Source of the DNA: Oscillatoria sp. CS-180
Lineage (GTDB): Bacteria; Cyanobacteriota; Cyanobacteriia; Phormidesmidales; Phormidesmidaceae
Assembly (NCBI RefSeq): GCF_028330965.1
Contig: NZ_JAQMUB010000024.1
Location: forward strand, 1-59,681
Length of the DNA stretch: 59,681 nt
Direction of reading: 5' to 3'
In this document: positions 18,495-27,456 of the stretch, in pieces
Layout: each line of letters starts with the position of its first letter
Position numbering within the stretch: the stretch's first letter is position 1
Position numbers and translations under genes: made by a program
The notes under the pieces: generated by a model
Database searches by the model: none
Seen by the model: the letters and a program-made list of their open reading frames with translations, nothing else
Told to the model about the DNA's origin: nothing

Positions 18495-18500
18495 AAGGAG
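18495..18500 (+). promoter_or_regulatory. Ribosome binding site fixing the start of the ubiquitin-fusion protein
   Basis: AAGGAG lies 12 nt before ATG 18513, and part of the spacer is a HIP1 octamer. It supports a protein that begins directly with MQIFVK, so the ubiquitin fold is the true N-terminus with no signal peptide ahead of it. Confidence 0.7.
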
Positions 18501-18512
18501 CGATCGCGAGCC

Positions 18513-21500
18513 ATGCAGATTTTCGTGAAAATTTCTACTGGCAAAACGATAGCGTTAGCAGCTAATTCTAATGACACGATCAACAGCATTAAGGTCAAAA
18601 TTCGCGACCAAGAGGGGATTCCCCTTGAGGAACAGACGCTACTTTTTGCTGATGAAATCCTGGAAGACGAACGCTCGCTCGCTGATTACACCATTCCGCT
18701 AGCGTCTACGCTGCGTTTAGAAACCATCCAGACGGTCAGCGCCCTGAATGAGGCAACTGCCAGCATCTTTATTAACGAGGCAGACGCGGATACTCCCGGT
18801 AGTGACGCGGCAGAGTTTACGGAACTTTATGATGGTGGTGTCGGTAATACTCCTCTAGATGGCCTCGCGATTGTTTTCTTTAACGGTACGGATGATGCCT
18901 CCTACGAAGCGTTTGACTTGGATGGCTTCAGCACAGACGCCGATGGCTTTTTCGTTTTAGGGAATCCGGGTGTCGCCAACGTAGATCTGACCTTTGATCC
19001 GGGTGGAACGGGTAGTCTGCAAAATGGGGCTGATGCGATCGCCCTCTATCGGGCAGACGCTATCGACTTTCCCAACGACACCCCGGTCACCACAACCGGA
19101 CTGCTTGACGCGATCATTTACGGTACCGGAGATGTAGATGATGCTGGATTGTTGGCAGGTCTGGGGCAGTCTACACAGTTTGATGAAAACGCCAATGGCA
19201 ATCAAAGCGATGAGTCAAATAGTCGGGTTCCAGACGGTACGGGACCTTTTCAGACTCAAGCGCCAACCCCTGGCACAGCCAACAGCGTTACCAATACGGC
19301 TAATGAGGTTCCAGTCACTGCCGATAGCCAAATCGTTCTCACCGAAGATACCGTCTACACCTTCAGTAGTAGCAATTTTCCCTTTGCAGATACGGATAGC
19401 GGCGACACTCTACAAGTCGTCCGCATTACTGCACTCCCCTCTGTAGGACAGCTTTTTATTGATGCTGATGGCAGCGGTACACCCAGTGGCAGCGAGGCGG
19501 TTGTTCAGAATCAGGAGATTGCGATCGCTGAGATTGCCCAACTTAAGTTTGTACCCGCAGCCGACGCTAGTGGCGCAGACTACACCAGCCTGCAATTCCA
19601 AGTCAGTGATGGGACTGACGTTAGCGCCGTTGCAACGCTGACCATTGATGTCACTCCCGTTAATGATGCTCCAGCAATCTCTGGTAGTGCTGTCTTCGAT
19701 CCTATTGACGAAGATACTGTTGATGCCCTCAACACAGGTACTCCGGTGCTTGACCTTGTCGGAGTTTCAGTTTCTGATCCCGACATTTCCAATGCTCAAC
19801 CGACAGGCATTGCGGTCACTGGCGCTGACACTGCCAACGGAACGTGGCAGTACTCTACGGAAGGGGATATCTGGCAGGATTTGGGTCCAGTTTCAGACAG
19901 CAATGCCGTTCTTTTGGGACCAACGGGCCTCTACACCGCTCTGTCCAATAGTGCGCCCGATACTCAAAACTGGCTGTCTTACACAGCAGTCAATCTTGCG
20001 AATCCCTTCGGCACAGCAGCAACTGAGACCGTCAATGCTAGCGGCACGACTCTGGACACGACCAACGATCAAAACATCTATGCCGGCTATGGCAACTACG
20101 CCGCGAATCCTTCTAATCCCACCTTTGTCAACGCTGACTTTCCTACGCTAGACAACACCCTGGGCTATCAGATTGCCTTCGACATGCAGCTCTTGGAGGA
20201 ATCTGGCACCAACCCCAATCGGGCTGGCTTTAGCATTCTTGCCGTCAGTGAAGATACAACCAAGGCGATCGAACTCGGTTTTCAAAAGACCTCTGAAACG
20301 ACAGGGAATATCTTTGCTCAAAGCGACAATCCACTTTTTACAGCCGCAGAGGCGGTTGCTTTCGACACGAATCCAGCGACTCGCTATACTTTGTCCGTAA
20401 AAAATGATAGCTATCAGCTCTTTGCAAATGGGCTTCCTATTCTTTCCGGTGTCCTTCGAGATTACACCGCGTTTTCTCCACCGCAAGGGGTACCGGATCC
20501 CTATGAGTTGCCTAATCTTGTCTTTTTAGGAGACAACACAACGTCGGCTCAAAGCAGCTTTCTGCTAAGCCAAGTCGCTGTGACGACCGATACTCGGATC
20601 CGCTTTGTCCCCAATGCTGACTATAGCGGTGATTCAACGCTAACGTTTCGGGCCTGGGATACTTCGGATAGAGTTGCTAACGGGCAAACGGTCGATGCGT
20701 CTGTCAACGGAGGCGCGACCGCGCTGAGTGCTGATGCGATCGCAGGCACCCTCACTGTTAATCCTATCAACGACTCGCCGTCCTTCACTGCTAGCAATCC
20801 TCCCACCGTTGAAGAAAACAGCGGTCTGGTGACGGTGGAGAACTGGGCAAGCTTTGCTGCGGGCGGTGGCGTAGATGAAGCGACTCAGACAGCAACCTAT
20901 GTGATCAGCAATATTTCAGACAGTAACCTGTTTGTGGTTGCTCCAAGTGTTGATACTGACGGCAATCTGACCTATACGCTGGCAGAGGATATTTCTGGCA
21001 CGTCTACTTTTGAAGTTGCCGTGCAGGACAGCGGCAGTGGAGCTAACTTGTCCGAGTCTCAGACCTTCACCATTACTGTCAGTGAAGAAGAGGTTCCAGG
21101 CTTTACTTTTACCAAAACGACTGCGACTGTCAGCGAAGCCGGCGATACCGACACTTACCGGGTAGCGCTGACGTCCCAACCTACCGCTGATGTTGTCCTC
21201 ACGTTTGACGGTGGGGACGAGTTAGTCACCCCTGAAACTATCACGTTCGTTCCCAACGAGTGGGGGCAGCAGCAAACTATTACAGTCGCCGCCATTGACG
21301 ATTCTGACGTAGAGGGTGACCACACAGGCACGATCAGCCACAGCGCGAGTAGCAACGATCCAAACTATAACGGCATTGCGATCGCTCCCATCACCGTTGA
21401 TATCTCTGATAACGATGCTAGCCGTGAACGGCCTGCATCTCTCATCTTTACCTTTGAGCAGTTCGTTCGATATCAGGTGATCAACAAAGGCGGCAGTTTG

Positions 21501-22310
21501 CCTTTCAGCGAGACTCTATATTTGTTGGCCAATCCTGATGTCCAGGCTGCTGTGAATCAAGGATTGATTGCGAATGGATTCCAACATTTCAGTCAGTTTG
21601 GTGCTGTAGAGGGACGCCCCACGCTGCCGCTTGATCTAGAAGTCGGTGGACTCAAACTAGCAGCTCTGTTTGACGAAACCAACTACCTCAGCCAATATTC
21701 TGACGTTGCCGATGCTGTTGTCCAAGGTTTCTTCAACAGCGGTTTTGATCACTTCGTTCAAGCAGGCTTAACAGAAGGACGTAATCCTAGCGACTACTAT
21801 GATGAGGCGTTTTATCTAGACCATAACTCCGATGTTGAAACTGCTATTGACGACGGCCTATTTAGTAGTGGGTTAGTCCACTACCTAACAATTGGTCACA
21901 TCGAAAATCGAACGGCCAGTGAATTGTTCGATCCTCAAGACTATCTGCTCAACAACGACGGCATTCAGGCCGCGATCGCTAACGGCACCTTTGATAGCGC
22001 TTTCGATCATCTCATCGAATTTGGTGCTGAGGAGGGTAGGCTCCCGATCTTGCTGTTTGAAGAGGCATTCTATCTATCGCAGAACCCTGATGTTGCTGAG
22101 GCTGTCGTCAAGGGTGACTTTGATTCCGGTTTTGATCACTACGTCAGTGTAGGGCAGCGAGAAGTGCGAAACTCCAGTGCGGCGTTCAATGAAAGGGCTT
22201 ACCTTGAGGCCTATCCAGATGTTGCAGCGGCTGTGTCAAACGGAGATTTCTCTAGCGGCATGGAGCATTTCTTCCGCGCCGGACGTGCTGAAGGGCGACT
22301 ACTGGGATAA
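18513..22310 (+). CDS. Ubiquitin-like domain fused to lamin-tail/cadherin-like/Calx-beta-like repeat exoprotein
   Basis: This is a 1265-residue modular protein. Residues 1-72 align without gaps to eukaryotic ubiquitin, starting MQIFVK, with 39 of 72 positions identical by my hand count. Lys6, 11, 27 and 29 are kept. Lys33, 48 and 63 and most of the Leu8/Ile44/Val70 patch are altered, and the LRLRGG tail is absent, so conjugation is unlikely. Next come a lamin-tail-like domain (about 82-255), a cadherin-like domain ending VTPVNDAP (about 262-387), and a second such domain interrupted by a region of about 220 residues (about 470-690). A further domain (about 757-857) and a Calx-beta-like repeat (about 862-970) follow. 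The C-terminus has six repeats of about 44 residues, of the type YLxxNPDVAxAV...EGR (about 996-1265). There is no N-terminal signal peptide or membrane segment; type I export or a surface role is inferred. Function is unknown. Confidence 0.88.
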   Translation: MQIFVKISTGKTIALAANSNDTINSIKVKIRDQEGIPLEEQTLLFADEILEDERSLADYTIPLASTLRLETIQTVSALNEATASIFINEADADTPGSDAAEFTELYDGGVGNTPLDGLAIVFFNGTDDASYEAFDLDGFSTDADGFFVLGNPGVANVDLTFDPGGTGSLQNGADAIALYRADAIDFPNDTPVTTTGLLDAIIYGTGDVDDAGLLAGLGQSTQFDENANGNQSDESNSRVPDGTGPFQTQAPTPGTANSVTNTANEVPVTADSQIVLTEDTVYTFSSSNFPFADTDSGDTLQVVRITALPSVGQLFIDADGSGTPSGSEAVVQNQEIAIAEIAQLKFVPAADASGADYTSLQFQVSDGTDVSAVATLTIDVTPVNDAPAISGSAVFDPIDEDTVDALNTGTPVLDLVGVSVSDPDISNAQPTGIAVTGADTANGTWQYSTEGDIWQDLGPVSDSNAVLLGPTGLYTALSNSAPDTQNWLSYTAVNLANPFGTAATETVNASGTTLDTTNDQNIYAGYGNYAANPSNPTFVNADFPTLDNTLGYQIAFDMQLLEESGTNPNRAGFSILAVSEDTTKAIELGFQKTSETTGNIFAQSDNPLFTAAEAVAFDTNPATRYTLSVKNDSYQLFANGLPILSGVLRDYTAFSPPQGVPDPYELPNLVFLGDNTTSAQSSFLLSQVAVTTDTRIRFVPNADYSGDSTLTFRAWDTSDRVANGQTVDASVNGGATALSADAIAGTLTVNPINDSPSFTASNPPTVEENSGLVTVENWASFAAGGGVDEATQTATYVISNISDSNLFVVAPSVDTDGNLTYTLAEDISGTSTFEVAVQDSGSGANLSESQTFTITVSEEEVPGFTFTKTTATVSEAGDTDTYRVALTSQPTADVVLTFDGGDELVTPETITFVPNEWGQQQTITVAAIDDSDVEGDHTGTISHSASSNDPNYNGIAIAPITVDISDNDASRERPASLIFTFEQFVRYQVINKGGSLPFSETLYLLANPDVQAAVNQGLIANGFQHFSQFGAVEGRPTLPLDLEVGGLKLAALFDETNYLSQYSDVADAVVQGFFNSGFDHFVQAGLTEGRNPSDYYDEAFYLDHNSDVETAIDDGLFSSGLVHYLTIGHIENRTASELFDPQDYLLNNDGIQAAIANGTFDSAFDHLIEFGAEEGRLPILLFEEAFYLSQNPDVAEAVVKGDFDSGFDHYVSVGQREVRNSSAAFNERAYLEAYPDVAAAVSNGDFSSGMEHFFRAGRAEGRLLG

Positions 22311-22326
22311 TTTGGTTGGTCTACAG

Positions 22327-23682
22327 CTATTCTGTATCGGTTGCCGAGTCTCGACCAAAGGTCAAATTGTCCAATGTTTGTCCCGGCGGCAGATCTACAA
22401 AGACCAGATCACCTTCTTCAACGCCCTCTAAGATCTGGATCTGATTGCCAGCTTGAGACCCCAATGTCACCGGTTTAAAGCGAATGCGATCGCGTTCACC
22501 CGGCACCAAAACACCGGACTGCCCTTCTTGCGTCACAATCGCCACAGTGGGAACAACCAATGCATCACTGAGTTGGTCGCCAATAAAGGCCACGGTGACA
22601 TTCATGTTGGAGCGAAGAACATCTTGACCCGAGAGTAACTCAACTCTGACTTGGAATAACGTCACATTTTGACGCTCGATTGCTTCAGGAGCTATCAGTC
22701 GCACAGTGCCTTCAAAGACTTCATCGGGGAAAGCATCGGCGACAATCTCAACCGCTTGGCCTGGACGGATTCGAGCAATATCGGCTTCCGGCACATCAGC
22801 GACAATCTCCAGTTCGCTGGCGATCGCTACAATGGCCGTTGAGGTTGCGGAAGTCGCGTCAGAAGCTGATGTCGTTGGCGTTACCACAGCTCCCTCATTG
22901 GCAAACTTTTGAGTCACGATACCGGAAAAAGGAGCGCGGATACGAGTGTCACCCAACTGCACCCGAGTGGACTCTAACTGAGCTTGAGCCTGAGCTAATC
23001 GTGCTTCCGCTTGAGCAATTTCTTCAGGACGAGCACCGTCTTGCAAATCGGCTAGTCGCTGTTCAGTTTCCTCTGCTTGAAACCGAGCACTTTCCAGACT
23101 GGCCTCTGCACTTCGAACGGCTTGGACAAAGTTATCTAACTCGTTGTCTGAAATTGCTCCAGCAGCTTCTAGCTGCCGATTACGGTCGAGTTCTGCTATG
23201 GCAAGGTCGAGTCGGGCTTCTAAATCCTCGACCTGTGCGTTGGCGGCTTGCACGGCGGCTTCTGCCTGAGCAATTTCCTCCCTGTCAGCGCCTCTAATAA
23301 CATCAGCTAGCTGGGCCTCAGTCTCAGCGACCGCTGCCTCCCGTAACCGAATCTGGGTCTCGATGTCATCGCTCTCCATTTGCGCAATGAGCTGTCCCTC
23401 CGTCACGCGATCGCCCTGCTCTACGTACAATTCCTCTAAAATGCCTGATGTCTCAGGACTCAAATTCACTGTCTGAATTGGCTCTACGGTTCCACTTGCT
23501 GTAATCCGCACTGTCAGGGCAGTTGCCTCCACAGGCACCGTCAGCGCTTCGACATCATAAGGAGTTCCCCGAGTACGACTAACCACAAACGAGATCGCAC
23601 CCAGGCCAACGATGCCGACAGCCATGAAACCCAGTAGCCAGATAAATGGACGGCGAACCTTGCCAAAAAGCGGAATCTGCAT
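22327..23682 (-). CDS. HlyD/RND-type periplasmic adaptor (membrane fusion protein)
   Basis: This is the periplasmic adaptor subunit of a tripartite efflux or secretion pump. I start it at the ATG giving MQIPLFGKVRRPF, which places the membrane anchor (FIWLLGFMAVGIVGLGAISFVV) at the N-terminus. The 48 extra residues of the longer frame do not look like coding sequence. The lipoyl half-motifs (GILEELYVEQGDRVTEGQLIA, then TRIRAPFSGIVTQKFANEGAVV) flank a long Ala/Glu/Gln-rich coiled-coil hairpin (about 90-250). The beta-barrel and membrane-proximal domains follow. No inner-membrane pump or ATPase gene is adjacent, so the partner is elsewhere. It converges on the ubiquitin-fusion gene with only 16 bp between stop codons; a role in exporting that protein is possible but unproven. 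Confidence 0.85.
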   Translation of the reverse strand: MQIPLFGKVRRPFIWLLGFMAVGIVGLGAISFVVSRTRGTPYDVEALTVPVEATALTVRITASGTVEPIQTVNLSPETSGILEELYVEQGDRVTEGQLIAQMESDDIETQIRLREAAVAETEAQLADVIRGADREEIAQAEAAVQAANAQVEDLEARLDLAIAELDRNRQLEAAGAISDNELDNFVQAVRSAEASLESARFQAEETEQRLADLQDGARPEEIAQAEARLAQAQAQLESTRVQLGDTRIRAPFSGIVTQKFANEGAVVTPTTSASDATSATSTAIVAIASELEIVADVPEADIARIRPGQAVEIVADAFPDEVFEGTVRLIAPEAIERQNVTLFQVRVELLSGQDVLRSNMNVTVAFIGDQLSDALVVPTVAIVTQEGQSGVLVPGERDRIRFKPVTLGSQAGNQIQILEGVEEGDLVFVDLPPGQTLDNLTFGRDSATDTE

Positions 23683-24020
23683 GAACAGAATGAAGCGAGG
23701 GTTAAGTACTTTTCCACTATAGCGACGGGACGAGCGCACGAACGAATAAATGACCGAGTGGGTGAGTAAACATGGAGGATGGATGGGTCGCCTCCCTTTA
23801 GGAGCAAAAAAATGGGAAGGATTCAACCTTTGCTGCTGGACTCGTTGATTGATTGTCCATTTCCAGCTAAATTTTGCTCACAGTGTTGAAAGATATAGTG
23901 CAGTTGCCCCAAAATATTCTCCAGTTCACTGATGGAATACAACAGGGTTTCATATCCTTGCCTATAAGAGTAGAAAGCAAATTTCCTGACTCAGACCAAC
24001 TACAGCTATAGAGTTACAGG

Positions 24021-24118
24021 TGTAGCTCTAAGGCTTGTGCACCCGATAGCATTTGGGTGCCTAGTTTATAACCAAATGACTCGTCTCCGTTTTAACGGAA
24101 CTGGCAATGGCTTCAGCT
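24021..24118 (+). repeat. Dispersed ~100-bp intergenic repeat, copy D
   Basis: A diverged copy starting TGTAGCTCTAAGGCTTGTGCACCC and ending AACGGAACTGGCAATGGCTT. It lies between cobS and the HlyD-like gene. The 452-bp spacer 23683-24134 has no other recognisable feature. Confidence 0.7.
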
Positions 24119-24134
24119 AGAACTCAGCAATCCC

Positions 24135-24950
24135 TTACTTTAGAAAGCTAGACGACAGCACTACTGCGACACACAAGACCAAAGCTTCTGTCCACTCCAC
24201 GATCGCACCATAGGTATCTCCAGTGTGTCCCCCAAGCTGATGATTGAGCCACGCTCCGGTTAGAAGGGCGATCGCGGCGCCGCTAAGGGTGATCCCTATA
24301 ATGAATTGCCAGCAGGCAGGATTAAAGTACAGGATAATACCGCTGAGAATGAGAAGTGTCATAAAGCCAAGCAGCCAGTCAGTTGCAGGACGGGCATAAG
24401 CTTTGTGGAAAGCGCCTTTGCCTTCCGTTTTGAGATAGGAATAGCGGGCGATCGCAACAACTTGGCCCCATCGACTCCATCCTGTAGCCGATAATACGCT
24501 GAACCATCGCAGCGACTCTAAATCGTTCAGGAAAAGTCCTTTCAATCCCAGAATGACGACGGCAACCATAACGCCAAACGCCCCTGACTGACTATCTGCC
24601 ATAACCTCAAGCCTGCGCTTCTCATCGGGAACAGCAAGACCATCTGCTGTGTCCATTGCACCGTCTAAATGAAGCCCTCCGGTAATCAACAGCCATAGCG
24701 CCACAATTAGTCCGCTGCGAGTTGACGAGGGAACTGCTATCCCGATTAGTAGACTGTCAATGCCCAATAGGGCAGCGCCAATGCCTAACCCAATTAAAGG
24801 AGCGTAGCGGGCAATACCCTCAAAGCTCATAGGCCATGAATGGGGAAGCGGAATACGGGTATAAAAGACAATTGCTCCCATTAATGTGATCGCCCATTGG
24901 TGAAGAGGAAACCGTTGAGGTGCTTCGGATTCATTTTGTGAGAAGCTCAT
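24135..24950 (-). CDS. cobS: Adenosylcobinamide-GDP ribazoletransferase (cobalamin synthase)
   Basis: CobS catalyses a late step of B12 nucleotide-loop assembly, joining alpha-ribazole (or its phosphate) to adenosylcobinamide-GDP in the inner membrane. This 271-residue protein has the family landmarks. FYTRIPLP lies near the N-terminus, GGLHLDGAMDTADGL with its metal-binding Asp residues is near residue 95, and RRLEVMADSQSGAFG follows. Several hydrophobic helices (about 7) fit an integral membrane protein. In cyanobacteria the product is usually pseudocobalamin, which needs adenine instead of dimethylbenzimidazole. No other cob genes are adjacent. Confidence 0.93.
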   Translation of the reverse strand: MSFSQNESEAPQRFPLHQWAITLMGAIVFYTRIPLPHSWPMSFEGIARYAPLIGLGIGAALLGIDSLLIGIAVPSSTRSGLIVALWLLITGGLHLDGAMDTADGLAVPDEKRRLEVMADSQSGAFGVMVAVVILGLKGLFLNDLESLRWFSVLSATGWSRWGQVVAIARYSYLKTEGKGAFHKAYARPATDWLLGFMTLLILSGIILYFNPACWQFIIGITLSGAAIALLTGAWLNHQLGGHTGDTYGAIVEWTEALVLCVAVVLSSSFLK

Positions 24951-25375
24951 GACATTACAAAACTAAGGAGACCTTGGTATAGAACACTGCATGCAAAGAC
25001 CGTAACGCTATCCATGGCGTTGAGACATTAGCTGATCCCCCTAGGTAGGATAGATAATGGTCTCGCTACAAGTCATCAATAGACAAACATCGAGTTTTAG
25101 CGTCGCTGAAAACCTTTGAATTGCGGTGTTTTGAAGCAAGAAAGTACAGCTGCCACAGTCTGTTATTTCCCACTACTTATACAAAAAACGTTGATAGAAA
25201 GTCGTTTCAGCGACATCGTAGATTTTCGCTGTGCTTGTGAATAGGGCTGATTTTAGAAAACCGTCCTATCCCTGAGATCCGATCCCTAATGATCGACTAT
25301 CGTGGAGATAGCCTCTTAACAGGCCGTCTTCATTTTCGGTTCTGCCAGAGCGAAGTTTGCATTTGTGACAGTCCT
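24951..25375. other. Upstream region of the pre-tgt gene, nothing recognised
   Basis: There are 425 bp between cobS and the preferred start of the next gene. It contains no tRNA, terminator or repeat copy that I can see. An in-frame ATG at 25289 would extend the downstream gene by 29 Cys/Arg-rich residues, which look unlike coding sequence. Confidence 0.45.
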
Positions 25376-25828
25376 ATGGCCCACGATCCTGCTAACTCGT
25401 CTAATCTGCCTGCGCCTTGCCTTGTCGATAATGGCATTGTAATTAACAAGGCAGACATGCTGAGGCTGCTCAACGATCTGGGCAAAGTCACCTACGCTGA
25501 CATCCAAGAAGGCGATGTGTTGAGCGAAGGTACAGGCTACATTATGGATGTTTTTGCCGAGCAGGGCGTATCAACACTGGTCGCCAATCAAAGCTTATAT
25601 CTCAACGTCTGTAGCTTTGACTATTTAGAACTCAAAAAGTTGCCGGATGGGCAGGCCTGCTTTAAGTTAGTACAGGAAAATCGCTGCTTACAGCTTTTGC
25701 CTCTCACGACCCCTATTCAAGAGCAATCGACTCGCAACATGAACGCGGTTGCCCTTGAGGCGATTGTTGCCGAAGCGCTCTCTGCCAGCTGGGACGCTTG
25801 TTTAGACGATGACGGGCCTTTTGCTTAG
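25376..25828 (+). CDS. Hypothetical protein upstream of tgt
   Basis: This is a 150-residue soluble protein of unknown function. It is read from the ATG giving MAHDPANSSN rather than the upstream ATG, which would add a poorly plausible N-terminus. The middle (VTYADIQEGDVLSEGTGYIMDVF, then YLNVCSFDYLELKKL) suggests a compact beta-rich domain, and the C-terminus is acidic. No motif is recognised. It lies 18 bp before tgt in the same direction, so the two are very likely co-transcribed. Linkage to tRNA modification or translation is therefore possible but only inferred. Confidence 0.6.
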   Translation: MAHDPANSSNLPAPCLVDNGIVINKADMLRLLNDLGKVTYADIQEGDVLSEGTGYIMDVFAEQGVSTLVANQSLYLNVCSFDYLELKKLPDGQACFKLVQENRCLQLLPLTTPIQEQSTRNMNAVALEAIVAEALSASWDACLDDDGPFA

Positions 25829-25846
25829 GTAGCTCGTCTCGGAGAA

Positions 25847-26962
25847 ATGGCATTGAACAATTTTGAGTATAAGGTCGAGGCTTGCTGTAGTCATACCTCA
25901 GCACGAGCCGGTTGCTTTCAGACCCCTCATGGCAAGGTGGATACGCCACGGTTCATGCCGGTCGGCACCTTAGCCAACGTCAAAACGGTAACCCCGGCTC
26001 AGCTTCAAGAAACCGGAGCGCAGATGGTGCTAGCGAATACCTATCACCTGCATCTACAGCCGGGAGAAGAACTGATTGCGGCTGCAGGAGGAGTCCATCG
26101 GTTCATGGGTTGGGATGGTCCCATGCTGACGGATTCAGGTGGTTTTCAGGTGTTTAGCTTGAGTAAAATTCGGACTATTTCGGAAGCAGGGGTTATGTTC
26201 AAGTCACCCCGTGATGGCCGCCTGATTAACATGACGCCGGAGGAATCAATTCGGATTCAGAATGAACTAGGCGCAGATGTGATCATGGCATTTGACGAAT
26301 GCCCGCCTTATCCAGCCAGTCGCGAAGCCGTTGAACTCGCCACTGATCGCACCTACCGCTGGCTGAAGCGTTGTGTCCTTGCCCACGATCGCTCTGATCA
26401 GGCCCTCTTTGGCATTGTTCAGGGAGGGGTTTTCACAGATTTGCGATCGCAAGCTGCCGAAATGTTGACCCAGCTAGACCTGCCGGGATATGCCATCGGC
26501 GGCGTCAGTGTCGGAGAACCCTCGGAACTGATTGAAAAGATTGTCCGGTCTACTACGCCCATGTTGCCCCTTCACAAACCCCGCTACCTGATGGGTGTAG
26601 GTACTCACCGCGAAATGGTGCAGGCGATCGCTGCTGGCATGGATTTGTTTGACTGCGTGATTCCTACTCGTTTAGCTCGTCACGGTACAGCTATAGTTCG
26701 GGGCGATCGTTGGAATTTGAAAAATGCTCGTTTCCGCAAAGACTTGTCCCCGTTGGATGAGACCTGTTCGTGCTACACCTGTCGCAACTTCAGCCGAGCC
26801 TATTTGTGTCACCTCATTCACGCCCGTGAAGCCCTCGCCCACACCCTCCTCTCAATTCACAACATCACCGAACTGGTGAGCTTCACTCAGCGTATTCGAG
26901 CTGCCATTTTGGGCGATCGCTTTGTTGAAGAATTTGGTGAGTGGTTGGCACCCACAAAATAG
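25847..26962 (+). CDS. tgt: tRNA-guanine(34) transglycosylase (queuine tRNA-ribosyltransferase)
   Basis: Tgt exchanges guanine 34 of GUN-anticodon tRNAs for preQ1, on the path to queuosine. The 371-residue protein shows the TIM-barrel motifs. [12 protein letters not shown] contains the general-acid/base Asp, and [13 protein letters not shown] contains the nucleophilic Asp. The Zn site is C-x-C-x2-C with a downstream His in [19 protein letters not shown]. Length and start (GGAG 6 nt before the ATG) are normal. It follows the hypothetical gene at 25376-25828. In many cyanobacteria psbK lies directly after tgt; here a broken cupin gene on the other strand takes that place. Confidence 0.95.
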   Translation: MALNNFEYKVEACCSHTSARAGCFQTPHGKVDTPRFMPVGTLANVKTVTPAQLQETGAQMVLANTYHLHLQPGEELIAAAGGVHRFMGWDGPMLTDSGGFQVFSLSKIRTISEAGVMFKSPRDGRLINMTPEESIRIQNELGADVIMAFDECPPYPASREAVELATDRTYRWLKRCVLAHDRSDQALFGIVQGGVFTDLRSQAAEMLTQLDLPGYAIGGVSVGEPSELIEKIVRSTTPMLPLHKPRYLMGVGTHREMVQAIAAGMDLFDCVIPTRLARHGTAIVRGDRWNLKNARFRKDLSPLDETCSCYTCRNFSRAYLCHLIHAREALAHTLLSIHNITELVSFTQRIRAAILGDRFVEEFGEWLAPTK

Positions 26963-26982
26963 AGGTGTCTTCAGCCTTACCT

Positions 26983-27201
26983 CTAGAAATCATTAGGATC
27001 GACAAACTCAATGCCATACTTGGCTGCGACAGGCGCCAGCTTCTCCAAAGAGGGAACCCCTAACTCTGAAGCTTCACTTTCAGTGTCAGTTGAAGCCTCC
27101 AGCAGAAAATTTTGAAACCAGTCAGAACCCGTAATAGTTAACAGTTTGCTAGGGGTCGAACCAACATTTTTAGGCGCATGGGGAAGACTGTAGATGTCCA
27201 C
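26983..27201 (-). pseudogene. Cupin-domain protein fragment (C-terminal part only)
   Basis: The 72 codons encode only the end of a cupin protein. SLPHAPKNVGSTPSKLLTI corresponds to the second conserved cupin motif and the following strand, and the acidic C-terminus (KYGIEFVDPNDF) is typical of the group. The N-terminal half with the first metal-binding motif is missing; an in-frame stop lies just upstream of the GTG start. It is most likely a gene remnant. A short functional peptide is less likely. Confidence 0.65.
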
Positions 27202-27277
27202 AGCAATTGCCTTTCAAAAGACTATTGGCTCTAGCCAATAACCAGCAGAATGCAGGGCAAATGATTAGTTATGCTTT

Positions 27278-27309
27278 AAAAACTGCCTTCTGGAACACAG
27301 AAGGCAGTT
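27278..27309 (-). terminator. Rho-independent terminator of the phosphoesterase gene
   Basis: AACTGCCTTCTG-GAACA-CAGAAGGCAGTT is a perfect 12-bp stem with a 5-nt loop. Read on the minus strand it ends in a run of five T. It therefore terminates the transcript coming from the large phosphoesterase gene to its right, or that of the cupin fragment's opposite neighbour. Confidence 0.8.
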
Positions 27310-27348
27310 TCAGAAAATGCATCTGAGGTCGATGATTTTCCAAAGGAT

Positions 27349-27438
27349 GGCTGCAGCCGTCTAAGCTTTTGCACCTAGTAGCAGCACGATGCTGAGTGCA
27401 TAGCTTGATGGCTCGCTAATGGAATTGGCGACGGCTAT
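27349..27438 (+). repeat. Dispersed ~100-bp intergenic repeat, copy E
   Basis: The copy begins GGCTGCAGCCGTCTAAGC, continues TTGCACCTAGTAGCA, and ends AATGGAATTGGCGACGGCTAT. It lies 3' of the phosphoesterase gene, between the stop codon and the terminator hairpin, so it is probably transcribed into that mRNA. Confidence 0.75.
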
Positions 27439-27456
27439 CAGCAAACCATTATTTGC

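Noticed and set aside
22680-23297. A 205-codon plus-strand open frame across the HlyD-like gene
   Set aside because: It is very rich in Gln, Arg and Leu, typical of antisense to an Ala/Glu-rich coiled coil. The minus-strand adaptor motifs are clear.
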